From: JBMYRH01 sp049602155 | GTDB lineage: Bacteria; Myxococcota_A; UBA9042; PHBI01; JBMYRH01 | Length of the DNA stretch: 64,000 nucleotides | Assembly (NCBI GenBank): GCA_049602155.1 | Contig: JBMYRH010000005.1 | Span: 1 to 64,000 of the forward strand | Direction of reading: 5' to 3' | Part shown: piece after piece, positions 1-9,087 of the stretch | Position numbering within the stretch: position 1 is the stretch's first letter | How the letters are laid out: the number at the start of each line of letters is the position of its first letter | Notes under the pieces: generated by a model | Seen by the model: only the letters and a program-made list of their open reading frames with translations | The model's database searches: none | What the model was told of the DNA's origin: nothing | Made by a program: the position numbers and the translations under genes

Positions 1-705
1 CTTCAGTGGCCCTATAACGACGCCGCATTGCCGGGCGGCGTCGCCGCCCTCTCCGACGACTGTGGAGCCGACTGTTTAGACGCCCTCGTCGTCTCTGGAA
101 ATAACATGCCTGCGGGACCTGACTCTTATTACAACGACGTGGTCGAGAGCAGCACAGGGCTCGATGATTGGAGCACCGGGTTCTATGATCCCGGAGCACA
201 GCCTCAAGTGCTTCGAGACGTGGCTGGATATGGAGAGGGACAGTTCTTGGTGGTCGGGACCAATGGCCACATGAGGCACCGTCACCCTGCATGCGGCAAC
301 GGTGCGTGTGAGGTTGCACTCGGTGAGGACAGCTATCGATGCCCGGCAGACTGCTCAAACAGCAGCAATACCGGATCCTGGTCGAATGAGCTCTCAGGGT
401 TAGTGACGGGCTTGAGTGACCGTCACCTCACCGGGGTCTGGGCGGGGAGCGACGCCGTGTTGATCTCGGCTGAACACCCCTCGGGGGGCACAGGGTTAGA
501 GCTTTGGAGCTTCTCTCAGCAGTCCCAAGCGACCCAGGCGGCCTCTTGGAGCAGCCACACTCTCCTCAACAATGGAGGGGCCAGCGCCACCCTGAGCGAC
601 GTTTGGGGTGCCTCAGATGGTAGGGTGATGGCCGTGGGGGCTGGGAGGCTCAATTCGCCGAACCTCCCAGTGCGTCGGGCACTGGTGTTCATCCGGGAGC
701 CGTAG
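1..705 (+). CDS. Partial secreted propeller-like protein (C-terminal part)
   Basis: The reading frame is open from the first base, so the start lies outside the window and the TTG or ATG codons inside are unlikely starts. Three short repeats of the kind 'L-x-D/G-V-W-x-G/A-S/D ... V-x-G' occur (around residues 72, 140 and 198 of the visible part), which resemble the DVWG-type propeller repeats common in myxobacterial surface proteins. Between the first two is a Cys-rich insert, CGNGACE followed by CPADC, a motif seen in many secreted proteins of that group. The role is unknown. It probably acts outside the cytoplasm, judged from paired cysteines and composition only. Confidence 0.6.
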   Translation, partial: LQWPYNDAALPGGVAALSDDCGADCLDALVVSGNNMPAGPDSYYNDVVESSTGLDDWSTGFYDPGAQPQVLRDVAGYGEGQFLVVGTNGHMRHRHPACGNGACEVALGEDSYRCPADCSNSSNTGSWSNELSGLVTGLSDRHLTGVWAGSDAVLISAEHPSGGTGLELWSFSQQSQATQAASWSSHTLLNNGGASATLSDVWGASDGRVMAVGAGRLNSPNLPVRRALVFIREP

Positions 706-801
706 CGCCGCGCACTCAAGAAGAGGGTGGTTCTGTGGGATTGCCCCTTGGCTGACCCCATGTTGGGGCTTATCGTCTCGTACGCGTCACCCAAGGGAGC
801 C

Positions 802-1893
802 ATGATCACGCCCGCCAACCCCAACCCCTCTGCTGGATCCCCCGCATCGACTGATGAGGAGGACGTCACGGTCGAGGTCCTCGTCGAGGAGGCCTCGACG
901 AGAGCATTGTTGGTGGATGATGACGACGACGTGGACGTCGAGGCGTTGACGGACGGGTTGGACGTTGAGTTCACGGAGATGCCGTCGTCAAAGAAGCGCA
1001 AGGGCACACTCCCTGTCCCGTATCAAAGCAAGCTCCCCGAGGAGATGACGGCCCTCAACGTCTACCTCGCGCGGTTGAAGGACGTTGAGATCTTGCCGAT
1101 GGATGTCCAGGCGGAGTTGGCCTCCCGTTACCAGCAAACAGGAGATCCCGACGCTGCTGCGCGATTGGTCGCTTCGAATTTGCGGCTGGTCGTGAAGATC
1201 GCATTTCAGTTCAGGCGACAGTGGGCCGACGTGATGGATCTCATCGCCGAGGGTAACGTGGGGCTCGCCGAGGCCATCCGAAAGTTCGATACGGACCGAG
1301 GGGTGCCGTTCCCGAGCTATGCCCGGTTTTGGATCCGAGCACGCATCCTGGCCTTCATTCAGGAGAATAAGCACCTGATCCACGCCGGCTCGCGCGCAGC
1401 CCGCAAGCTCTTTTGGAGATTGGAGCGCGAGAGGCGCGCGCTTCTGCAAGAGGGACTTGAGCCCACGCCGAAGCGCATCGCCGAGCGCGTCGGGGTTGAC
1501 GCCAAGGACGTGGAAGAGCTCGCCCCGATCTTGGATCAACGGGCGATCAGCCTCGACGTGCCGATGTTTGGCGATGACGATGCGCACTCACGCGGTGACA
1601 TCCTGACCGATCCCGACGATCGCGATCCCGAAGAGATGACCAGCGGCGGAGAGATTCAGGGTATCTTGCGCGCTGCGTTTCAGACCTTTCGCGAGCAGCT
1701 TGATGAGCGAGATCAAGCGATCTGGGATCGCCGCTTACAGGCTCAAGATCCGGATCGCTTGGAAGATCTGGGCGATGAATACGGTGTCTCAAAGGAGCGT
1801 ATTCGCCAGCTGGAGCTTCGTATCAAGAAGCGGCTGAAGAGTTTTCTTCAGCGTGAACTGGGCGAAGACGTCATCGTTGAGGCGCTTCACTAG
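802..1893 (+). CDS. rpoH: RNA polymerase sigma factor, RpoH-like
   Basis: About 363 residues. After an unusual N-terminal stretch of about 75 residues rich in Asp, Glu and Val, the protein has sigma-70 region 2 (NLRLVVKIAFQFRR, then DLIAEGNVGLAEAIRKFD), a RpoH-type box (SRAARKLFWRLERE) that in sigma-32 proteins contacts core polymerase, and region 4 with a helix-turn-helix (GVSKERIRQLELRIKKRLK). The family directs heat-shock or stress transcription. I prefer the ATG at 802 over upstream GTG or ATG codons because AAGGGAG lies just before it. The acidic leader is not typical of RpoH and could be regulatory. The exact regulon cannot be read from the sequence. Confidence 0.85.
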   Translation: MITPANPNPSAGSPASTDEEDVTVEVLVEEASTRALLVDDDDDVDVEALTDGLDVEFTEMPSSKKRKGTLPVPYQSKLPEEMTALNVYLARLKDVEILPMDVQAELASRYQQTGDPDAAARLVASNLRLVVKIAFQFRRQWADVMDLIAEGNVGLAEAIRKFDTDRGVPFPSYARFWIRARILAFIQENKHLIHAGSRAARKLFWRLERERRALLQEGLEPTPKRIAERVGVDAKDVEELAPILDQRAISLDVPMFGDDDAHSRGDILTDPDDRDPEEMTSGGEIQGILRAAFQTFREQLDERDQAIWDRRLQAQDPDRLEDLGDEYGVSKERIRQLELRIKKRLKSFLQRELGEDVIVEALH

Positions 1894-2005
1894 GGCAGTC
1901 TGTCGGGGCCTCTGGGTAGGTGTGAATTGGCTTCGTGTGGCATGAACACCACGGACCCGTTCGTTCGTGGTATGGTGAGTTTTGCTTGTCAAGGAGACCG
2001 TGCCC

Positions 2006-2437
2006 ATGGCCGCCAAGCGGCGCACTAGCTTCAACTGGACCCGACGTCCTCACACTGAGCGCCGCCTGCATTCTCGGGTAGCGGTTGAGTTCCCGATCGA
2101 CATGGCGTTGGACCCCAAACGTCCGCCCGTGTCCGCGGTCGTGACCAATATCGGTCTCGGTGGAGTGCGGATACGCTTTGACCGCTACTTGGAGCTCTTT
2201 ACGCGCTTCGAGGTGTCGATGCAGATCCCCGTGAACGGTGATGATGACGTGACGACGATGGAGACCATCGACGCGCGTGTCGCCGTGGTGCGTGTTGAGC
2301 CTGACGAAGAGGGGCCTCCGGAGACGGAGTACGACATGTCGCTGTCATTCACGCGTCTGTCGGAGGAGCAGCAGAGGGCTGTCTCGATCTTTATGCTCCA
2401 GCGCCTGCTCTACGACGCTGACACCAGCTTAGCGTGA
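2006..2437 (+). CDS. PilZ domain protein
   Basis: About 143 residues, essentially one PilZ domain. The two cyclic-di-GMP contact motifs are visible: the arginine pair in ERRLHSRVAV near the start, and NIGLGGVRI, which matches the (D/N)xSxxG element except that Ser is replaced by Gly. PilZ proteins of this size in myxobacteria usually act as small c-di-GMP effectors for motility or surface behaviour. The start is set by AAGGAG about 10 bases before ATG 2006; an upstream TTG at 1982 is not needed. The Ser to Gly change may weaken ligand binding, so c-di-GMP binding should be treated as likely but not certain. Confidence 0.8.
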   Translation: MAAKRRTSFNWTRRPHTERRLHSRVAVEFPIDMALDPKRPPVSAVVTNIGLGGVRIRFDRYLELFTRFEVSMQIPVNGDDDVTTMETIDARVAVVRVEPDEEGPPETEYDMSLSFTRLSEEQQRAVSIFMLQRLLYDADTSLA

Positions 2438-2451
2438 GCCTGCGGGCGCGA

Positions 2452-2907
2452 TTAGTTCGCGTCGTCGATCACCATCGAGGCCAGGGACCAACGTCGTCGC
2501 GCGAAGGCCCACCAAGGGAGCCTCGCGATCTCGGCTAAGCGAGCCGCACGCCGACGCTCATGCGAGAGGCGCTCTCGAACGAACTGGAGATCGCCGTGCA
2601 TTGAAAAGAGCCGCGCTTCAACGTTCGCCGAGTGGCAGCGTTGGTGTTGAACTTCGCGGGTCGCGCGCTGGACCTCCGACGTCGCTGTTTGAAGTGCCTC
2701 GTGCATCTTCACGGTGTCCTCAGCGTAATGCTGACTCAGCAACGCCAGCTGCCGGCGCAGGTCCCGATTGACGCGGAAGACATCCTGTCGTCGGCGGGCT
2801 GCCTCGTCGAGGGGCAGCTGGACCACTTTGCCTTCATCTTGGGTCGCAGTGTCTGCGTCAAGGGCAGCATGGGTGGTGACCTGTGTGTCTGGGATCGAGG
2901 CACTCAT
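2452..2907 (-). CDS. Coiled-coil protein of unknown function
   Basis: 151 residues, with no recognised family. The middle (about residues 35-125) is predicted by eye to be one long charged helix or coiled coil, rich in Arg, Glu, Gln and Ala with heptad-like spacing. A short C-terminal patch, LPWWAFARRRW, is aromatic and basic and could touch a membrane surface. There is no signal peptide. A strong GGGAGGAG precedes the ATG. It is convergent with the PilZ gene, with only 14 bases between the two stops. The role is unknown. Confidence 0.6.
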   Translation of the reverse strand: MSASIPDTQVTTHAALDADTATQDEGKVVQLPLDEAARRRQDVFRVNRDLRRQLALLSQHYAEDTVKMHEALQTATSEVQRATREVQHQRCHSANVEARLFSMHGDLQFVRERLSHERRRAARLAEIARLPWWAFARRRWSLASMVIDDAN

Positions 2908-3003
2908 ACCTAAGCTCCTCCCATCCTCCCCAAGACAGTCCGAACAGAGCTAGCGTTGTACGGGCGATGCGGGCTGTCCAAAAAACGTGGTAAGAGGGTC
3001 AAG

Positions 3004-4011
3004 ATGCTCACTCACAGTCGGACGTCATTGCCTCGCTTCATCCACCTCGTCGTGGTGCTGACGGTCACGCTACAGGTCAGTGCGCTGGCCAGTGCAGCCG
3101 CCCCTAAAGCCGCGCTGGGGGATGCTGAAGTCCGAGCATTTATGGAGCGTGGCGTGCCGGTGATGCCCCAGGTGGTCAGCCTAGTTGGCGCGGCGACGGT
3201 GCCCGAGGCGGACAGCGGCGCCTTCCTAGAGGCGATTGAGCGCCTAGCATCACAGCGGTCACGAATTGACGCGGTCATCCCTCGTCTCTCGAAGCGCTGG
3301 AGCGCCGTGCTCGCTGATGGGCGCGATGGGGCGAAGGGTGGCAAGCGACTCCTGCGCCGCATCGATGCGCATGCACCGCTGCGCAGTGCGGTGGTTGGTG
3401 CGTCGCTGCGCCGCGCAGGAGACACCCCGCTAGGAGGGCCGTTGGCAGGGGGAATTAACCTCGGGCCGACCTTTGGGCTCCTCGGTAAACTCTTGGCGGG
3501 TGACATCGTGGTCGCGCTCGCTCGTGGCGAGCTACCTGAGGCTTCAGAGGCCGCTGTTCGAATGCTCCGCTATGGCGCCTTGATCGCGGACTCAGCGAGG
3601 ACCCTGGACGAGCTCAGCAGTGGCCTGAGGATCACGCGCGATGCCTTGGGGGGCATGCTGATGCTGCCGGTCGATGATTCAAGAACCGAGGGACGTGGGA
3701 CCGCTAAGGACATGCGAGCGGTGCGTCGTATTCTCGGGGAATACTCGGCGGAGTTGAAGCGCGTCCGCAAGACGTTTGACACGTCTAAGTCATTAAAGTC
3801 ATTGGCCTCCTATGCGACGGCGTCCTCGAGTGCACTCTGGCGCTACGAGGCCTTTAAAGCGCTTCGTGGCGTGGCGTGGTCGGGGATAGGGACAGCGCGC
3901 GGTCAGGAGGCGGAGGCGCTGCTCCGCAAGATCGCTGAGAGTGGATCTGGTCCTGGAGACGCGAAGCGCGCTGCTGCGCAGACGCTGTTGAAGCTCAAGG
4001 CGAGTCGATGA
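3004..4011 (+). CDS. Secreted protein of unknown function
   Basis: About 335 residues from ATG 3004. That start places a clean signal peptide at the N terminus (basic MLTHSRTSLPRF, a hydrophobic core, then ALASAAAP as a likely signal peptidase I site); the longer frame from 2956 would bury it. The mature part is rich in Ala, Leu and Arg and mostly helical by composition, with repeated stretches such as RRILGEYSAELKRVRK and a C-terminal helix ending TLLKLKASR. Few cysteines are present, unlike most secreted neighbours. No domain is recognised. A hairpin just after the stop may end the transcript. Confidence 0.65.
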   Translation: MLTHSRTSLPRFIHLVVVLTVTLQVSALASAAAPKAALGDAEVRAFMERGVPVMPQVVSLVGAATVPEADSGAFLEAIERLASQRSRIDAVIPRLSKRWSAVLADGRDGAKGGKRLLRRIDAHAPLRSAVVGASLRRAGDTPLGGPLAGGINLGPTFGLLGKLLAGDIVVALARGELPEASEAAVRMLRYGALIADSARTLDELSSGLRITRDALGGMLMLPVDDSRTEGRGTAKDMRAVRRILGEYSAELKRVRKTFDTSKSLKSLASYATASSSALWRYEAFKALRGVAWSGIGTARGQEAEALLRKIAESGSGPGDAKRAAAQTLLKLKASR

Positions 4012-4020
4012 TGGCCACGC

Positions 4021-4040
4021 CCTCCGCTTGAAGCGGGAGG
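4021..4040 (+). terminator. Hairpin after the secreted-protein gene
   Basis: CCTCCGCTT pairs with AAGCGGGAGG across one or two loop bases, with a single bulge, starting nine bases after the stop at 4011. There is no clear run of T after it, so it may slow polymerase or protect the 3' end and need not be an intrinsic terminator. Confidence 0.4.
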
Positions 4041-4084
4041 CCTGGGGATGATATTTAACGGGCTCCTGCTGCCGCAAGGAACTC

Positions 4085-6667
4085 ATGGTTCGCTGGTCTA
4101 CATCGTCGCTCGTCCGATGCCTCCGCGGTTGCATCCTCGGGTTCACCCTCGTCGCGTGTGTCGTGGGCCCGGTCGGCTGCACCGCTGACTCTGGTGTGGC
4201 GGCGACCGGCAGCGATGGAGAGCCTGGGCAGACGCCGAGCTTTGGGACTGGTTCGCCGGGGGAGCAAGACGGGAGCAACGGCAATGGCGCAGGGCCTGTC
4301 TTTGCCTCTGATACCGGCAGCTCATCCGGCGGGGCTGACGCCCTTGGCCCGGGCCCGACCGGAACATTACCCTGCTCCACCGACGTCGATTGCGATGCAT
4401 GGCGGCCCTATTGCTTGGGCGGGAAATGTGTCGAGTGCATTGACGATAGTCACTGTACTGGTGAGGCGGATCGGTGCAGCACGAGCACCAACATTTGCCT
4501 TGAGTGCCTGGTGGACGGCGACTGCGCATCGGACGAGATGTGCACGAATGGCGGCTGCCAATCGAAGCAGTGTACGCCCGGCGAGACCTCTTGTAACGGC
4601 GCGAACTTGTTGACGTGCCGCCCGGATGGGGTCGGTTGGGACCCCTCTCCCTGCGCGAGTGGGCTATGCGAGGACGGCGCTTGTGTCGAGTGTACGCCGT
4701 TGTGCGCAGATGACTTGGTCTGCTGGCAAGGCGAGTGCTTGATGTGCAAGCCCTTCAGCCTCCGTTGCAACGGGAACATTGTCGAGGAGTGCACGGAGAC
4801 CGGGAAGTGGCAGCAGAAGTACAATTGTGCCGAGCAAGGCATCGTCTGTTTTGACCCGGGCTATTGCGCGTCGGCGTGCGGTGGCGATCCCAAGTTCAAC
4901 AATTCTAACAGTGGGTGTGAGTACTGGGCGGTCGATTTGGACAATCACTACGCAGCGCAAGACAGTCCGTATGCAGTGATCGTCTCGAATCTGTCGGACA
5001 CGCCGTCGATGGTGACGATCAGTAAGCAGGACGGGAGCGGGTTGCCAGAAGAGACGGTGATTGAGCTCGAGGTCTTGCCCGGTGAGCTCCGGATCTTTGA
5101 CCTGCCGAGCCGTCAGCCGGAGGGCGCGAAGCTGGGGTGGTTTGGCTACCACATCCAGGCGACCAATCAGATCATCGCTTACCAGTTCAATCCGCTAGAT
5201 AACGTGGACGTCTTCTCCAATGATGCGTCGCTCCTCTTGCCGGTCAACACCTACGGGAAGACCTATCGCGTCTTCAGCATGCCGCAGCTTCAGGGCGGAG
5301 GACCGACCATTAACCCAGGTGAGAACTGTAGCCTCGCGTGTGGGCAGTACTCCGGCGGGTCGTGCTTGGATGACGGCGCGGGGGGACAAGCGTGCACGAT
5401 CCCCTATCGGGGAACGATGACGGTCCTCGCGGCGCAGTCGAGCACCGTCGTGACCATCACGCCGACCACCTTGACCCTGGCGGGCGATGGCCTCCCAGTG
5501 ATGCAGCCTGGGCAAACCTACACATATCAGCTTGAGCCTTTTCAAGTCCTGAACATCAAGACCGACAGTGATGGTGGTGACCTCACCGGGACGCTCGTGA
5601 CCGCGGACAAGCCGGTCGCCGTCTTCGGAGGGCACGAGGCTTCCGTGACTAGCGAGCGGTGTTGCGCAGACCACCTGGAACAGCAGATGTTCCCGACGTC
5701 GACATGGGGGACGACGTACATCGCGACGAAGGCCTATCCGCGAGGAGTGGAGAAGGACTACTGGCGCATCATGGCCGCCGAAGACAACACCACGGTCTCG
5801 TTCACGTTGACGAACCAGGCATCTCAGACGCTTCAAGCGGGCCAGTGGATCCAAGTGGTCTCTGACCAAGACTTCGTCATCACAGGTGATAAGCCGATCG
5901 GCGTCGCGCAGGTTTTGCCGAGCGCCCGCGAGGCGCTGGTGCTTCAGTTCGGCGACTTCTGCACTGACACGTCGCAGTGTCATCCCGAGTACACCTGCAC
6001 CGCTGTGGGTGAGGCCGGAGGGTTTGGGGAGTCCTGCTTTAGCTCGAATGATTGTGCCGTCGGTTATCAGTGTGACCTCGGGCTTGTGCTCGATGATGGA
6101 ACCAGCCCCTGCTTGCCGAGTCAGTGCAATACCCAAGGTTCCGAGGGCGAGTGTGGGGGCGTGCCCGGACAGAGCTGCGCCTGCATCGACGTGGTCGTCA
6201 ACGGCAACGTAGACGGCTGCTGGTGCATGCCGACCATCTGCATGGCGCCGGCTTGTGAAGTGAACGGTAGCAACGTGGGCTGCCCGACGGGACACACGTG
6301 TGCCTGCTTCGCTGCCGATAACTGCTACTGCGCTCCAGTTGGGGACCCCGCACTGATTCTCCACGCGCCTGCCGAGCAATATCGCAGCGAATATGTCTTC
6401 CTGACCCCGGATAAATACGTCGAGGACTACGTGAACATCGTCGCCCCCGCGGCGGCGACCGTGACCATGGACGACGTCGCTATCAGTGAGGGGTACTTCA
6501 CGCCGATAGGGGACTCCGGCTACAAGGTCGGTCGCATCAAGCTGGGAGACGGTGTGCACCGGGTCGACTCGGACCAACCGATCGGTGTGGTCGCTTACGG
6601 CTTTGATCGCGACGTCTCATACGGCTACATGGCCGGGCTGAACCTTCAGAAGCTCTCTGCTGATTAG
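4085..6667 (+). CDS. IgGFc-binding-like surface lipoprotein with Cys-rich inserts
   Basis: 860 residues. The N terminus has a signal peptide with a good lipobox, LVAC, giving Cys25 as the lipidation site. Residues about 95-275 form a Cys-rich region with repeated 'C..D..C......C..G.C..C' pairs. The rest resembles the IgGFc-binding protein N-terminal family: GCEYWAVDLDN, then AVIVSNLSDTPSMVTI, and later KPVAVFGGHEA and HLEQQMFPTSTWG. A second Cys-rich insert of about 120 residues (near 620-755) splits that domain before its last part, which ends GVVAYGFDRDVSYGYMAGLN. Such proteins are thought to be adhesins or surface-binding proteins; the ligand is unknown. AAGGAA precedes the ATG closely. 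Confidence 0.75.
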   Translation: MVRWSTSSLVRCLRGCILGFTLVACVVGPVGCTADSGVAATGSDGEPGQTPSFGTGSPGEQDGSNGNGAGPVFASDTGSSSGGADALGPGPTGTLPCSTDVDCDAWRPYCLGGKCVECIDDSHCTGEADRCSTSTNICLECLVDGDCASDEMCTNGGCQSKQCTPGETSCNGANLLTCRPDGVGWDPSPCASGLCEDGACVECTPLCADDLVCWQGECLMCKPFSLRCNGNIVEECTETGKWQQKYNCAEQGIVCFDPGYCASACGGDPKFNNSNSGCEYWAVDLDNHYAAQDSPYAVIVSNLSDTPSMVTISKQDGSGLPEETVIELEVLPGELRIFDLPSRQPEGAKLGWFGYHIQATNQIIAYQFNPLDNVDVFSNDASLLLPVNTYGKTYRVFSMPQLQGGGPTINPGENCSLACGQYSGGSCLDDGAGGQACTIPYRGTMTVLAAQSSTVVTITPTTLTLAGDGLPVMQPGQTYTYQLEPFQVLNIKTDSDGGDLTGTLVTADKPVAVFGGHEASVTSERCCADHLEQQMFPTSTWGTTYIATKAYPRGVEKDYWRIMAAEDNTTVSFTLTNQASQTLQAGQWIQVVSDQDFVITGDKPIGVAQVLPSAREALVLQFGDFCTDTSQCHPEYTCTAVGEAGGFGESCFSSNDCAVGYQCDLGLVLDDGTSPCLPSQCNTQGSEGECGGVPGQSCACIDVVVNGNVDGCWCMPTICMAPACEVNGSNVGCPTGHTCACFAADNCYCAPVGDPALILHAPAEQYRSEYVFLTPDKYVEDYVNIVAPAAATVTMDDVAISEGYFTPIGDSGYKVGRIKLGDGVHRVDSDQPIGVVAYGFDRDVSYGYMAGLNLQKLSAD

Positions 6668-6693
6668 CGTCTGATCCTGCGCTGAGCGGCGCC

Positions 6694-7665
6694 CTACGGG
6701 AAGATGACCTGGAAGGTGAACGTGGTCAGAGCGTCACCGATCTCGTAGGCGTAGCTGGGCTCTAAGTCGCTGTCTGTACCGACCATGTCCGAGGGGGTCT
6801 TGAGAATCTCTCGGACGGTCGTGTCGATGGTGACGTCGACGTCGTCAGCGCTTTGTGGGGTGCCATTCATCGCCTCAATCGCGGAGCTTGAGAGGGTGTA
6901 GGCGAGCTCTACGGCGCGCGTACGCATCCGAAGCCCAACGGTGTGCGGTGGTGCCGATTGCGCGGCGTCGGTGGCGACGTCCCAACCTCGCAGGAGGACG
7001 GCTCCTTGGCTCGTGACCGTCTGACAATCGCCCTCTGGTTCGGCACACACTGCGGTGCCTGAGCTCGAGAAGGTGCATTCAGCTGTCGACGATGCGAGCG
7101 TTGAGCAGCGTGACCCAGAGTCGACTGTGATCCCCGATGCGGTGACGCTCTCCGTGCGGTGGTCGAGGTAAACGTAGCTCGTGGCATCCGCGTTATTCAG
7201 CGTCACAGTGGCTTGATCGGTCACCGTGCGTAGCCCGTCGCTCAGGGCCAAGATGGTTTGGCCGGTGATGCTCAGGCCGCTGTCGGTCACCTCAGAGAGG
7301 GTCAGCTGCGCTTGGTGAGGCATCTCTGCGACGTCGATGAGAACTTCCCCCCAGAGTCGCTGGTTATTGACGAGACAACCTAGGCCGCTAAAGGCGATGC
7401 GAACAGCGCTCCCCTGGGCTTCGACGACGCCGCAATCCAGGAGCTTGCTGGTCCCGGTCGCGAGGGCCTCAGCGCGAGCCTCGGCTGTGGCGCCGCCGGG
7501 GGTCGTCGATGCGATGTCGGCTAGGCTCGACGTGATCAGCTGACACTGCACCGCGATGCTCGCCTGATCGACCGCGAGCTCCGCCGTCTCACGGTCGAGC
7601 AGTTCATCGCTGCAAGCGGCAGAGATCAAAGAGGCGCAGAGGATGAGCAGCGAGGCCGGACGCAT
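6694..7665 (-). CDS. Putative lipoprotein of unknown function
   Basis: 323 residues. A signal peptide ends ASLISAACSDE, so Cys18 is a likely lipidation site (S-A-A-C). The mature part is rich in Thr, Ser and Ala with alternating hydrophobic residues, which suggests beta structure. Four cysteines lie close together near residues 185-215. No family is recognised. It sits convergent to the IgGFc-binding-like gene and divergent from the nucleoside transporter. GGAG is found seven bases before the ATG. Confidence 0.6.
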   Translation of the reverse strand: MRPASLLILCASLISAACSDELLDRETAELAVDQASIAVQCQLITSSLADIASTTPGGATAEARAEALATGTSKLLDCGVVEAQGSAVRIAFSGLGCLVNNQRLWGEVLIDVAEMPHQAQLTLSEVTDSGLSITGQTILALSDGLRTVTDQATVTLNNADATSYVYLDHRTESVTASGITVDSGSRCSTLASSTAECTFSSSGTAVCAEPEGDCQTVTSQGAVLLRGWDVATDAAQSAPPHTVGLRMRTRAVELAYTLSSSAIEAMNGTPQSADDVDVTIDTTVREILKTPSDMVGTDSDLEPSYAYEIGDALTTFTFQVIFP

Positions 7666-7753
7666 CAGGACTCCGAGTGGGGTGCACCGTGATGATACCG
7701 CTCACGCGCTCAGGCGCCAGAAGCTCGTGATGGCGTGTGGGGGCCGGGCCATT

Positions 7754-7783
7754 TTGGCGTCCCTCTAACCGCCATGCTACAAC
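7754..7783 (+). promoter_or_regulatory. Promoter of the nucleoside transporter gene
   Basis: TTGGCG at 7754-7759 and TACAAC at 7778-7783 are 18 bases apart. The -10 ends seven bases before ATG 7791 and there is no Shine-Dalgarno sequence, so the transcript probably begins at or next to the start codon. Confidence 0.5.
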
Positions 7784-7790
7784 TCCAGCG

Positions 7791-9080
7791 ATGGAACGCC
7801 TCTTTTCGTTATTAGGTCTTCTGGGCTTCGTCGCATTGGCGTGGGCCTTGTCGACGAATCGCCGTGCGGTCAATTGGCACACCGTCGGTTGGGGCTTAGC
7901 GCTGCAGTTGGGCATCGCATCGGCCATCCTCCTCCCCGACTTTGGTCAGGCGCTCTTCTCGGGCGTCGACAGCGGCGTGCGTGGCCTGCTGTCTTTCTCC
8001 GAGGCCGGCGCGGACTTCCTCTTCCAGACCATCGAACCTCACCAGATCTCGTCGATGGGCGAGAACGGGTTCGAGGACAAGATGTATATCGGGACGATCT
8101 CCCCGCCGCTCAAGACCATCGCGTTTTGGGTGCTGCCGTCAGTCATCTTCTTCTCGGCGTTGATGGCGCTGCTCTACCACTACGGCGTCATGCAGCGCTT
8201 GGTCACCGCCTTCGCCAAGCTGATGCAGAAGACGATGCGTGTCAGCGGCGCAGAGAGCCTCTCTGCGGCGGCGAACATCTTTGTCGGTCAGACCGAGGCG
8301 CCGCTCGTCATCCGACCCTTCGTCGGCAAGATGACTGACAGCGAGCTGAACGCAGTCATGGTCGGAGGCTTCGCGACCGTCGCCGGTGGGGTGATGGCCA
8401 TCTATGTCGGCTTCCTCTCAGACGTCCCGGGCATCGCTGGACACCTCGTGACTGCCAGCATCATCAGCGCGCCTGCGGCGCTGGCTATCGCCAAGATCAT
8501 GGTCCCCGAGACCGAGGTCCCGGTGACGACAGGCGAGATCGAACTGAACTACGAGAAGATGGACATCAACGGCATCGACGCCATCTCTCGAGGCACCCTT
8601 GAGGGGTTGCGGTTGGCCCTCAACATTGGCGCGATGTTGATCGTCTTTGTCGCGATCATCGCCATGGTGAATGGGCTCCTTGGGATGCTCGGTGGCTTGG
8701 TTGGCCTTGAGCTCAGCCTCCAAGGACTCTGCGGTTATCTCTTCTTCCCGCTGGCGCTCCTGATGGGGATCCCATGGCATGAGGCCATGACCGTCGGCAC
8801 GCTCCTCGGGGAGAAGATCATCCTCACCGAGCTCATCGCGTTTACGCACCTTCGCGAGATCCAGCTCGGGGCCGAGGCATTGAGTGAGCGCTCCGCGATT
8901 ATCTCATCATATGCCCTCTGTGGCTTCGCGAATTTCGCCAGCATTGGGATTCAAATCGGCGGTATCGGTGGCATCGCCCCAGAGCGCCGCAGCGACCTCG
9001 CGCGCCTCGGGTTCCGCGCGATGATCGGCGGGACCATCGCCGCGATGATGACCGGCGGCGTAGCGGGCGTACTGCTCTAG
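7791..9080 (+). CDS. nupC: Concentrative nucleoside transporter, NupC/CNT family
   Basis: About 429 residues with many membrane helices. Hallmarks of the CNT family are present: GQTEAPLVIRPFVGKMT followed by NAVMVGGFATVAGGVMAIYVG, and late in the protein SSYALCGFANFASIGIQIGG. CNT proteins import nucleosides with sodium or protons across the inner membrane. ATG 7791 gives a normal N terminus that begins with a membrane helix; the frame upstream of it is not needed. Seven bases separate its stop from the SAM adenosyltransferase gene, so the two form an operon. Which nucleoside is carried cannot be told, though the neighbour suggests adenosine. Confidence 0.9.
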   Translation: MERLFSLLGLLGFVALAWALSTNRRAVNWHTVGWGLALQLGIASAILLPDFGQALFSGVDSGVRGLLSFSEAGADFLFQTIEPHQISSMGENGFEDKMYIGTISPPLKTIAFWVLPSVIFFSALMALLYHYGVMQRLVTAFAKLMQKTMRVSGAESLSAAANIFVGQTEAPLVIRPFVGKMTDSELNAVMVGGFATVAGGVMAIYVGFLSDVPGIAGHLVTASIISAPAALAIAKIMVPETEVPVTTGEIELNYEKMDINGIDAISRGTLEGLRLALNIGAMLIVFVAIIAMVNGLLGMLGGLVGLELSLQGLCGYLFFPLALLMGIPWHEAMTVGTLLGEKIILTELIAFTHLREIQLGAEALSERSAIISSYALCGFANFASIGIQIGGIGGIAPERRSDLARLGFRAMIGGTIAAMMTGGVAGVLL

Positions 9081-9087
9081 CGGGGGC

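Noticed and set aside
5195..6577. 460-codon open frame antisense to the IgGFc-binding-like gene
   Set aside because: Shadow frame; His/Arg-rich composition is typical of antisense translation of such genes.
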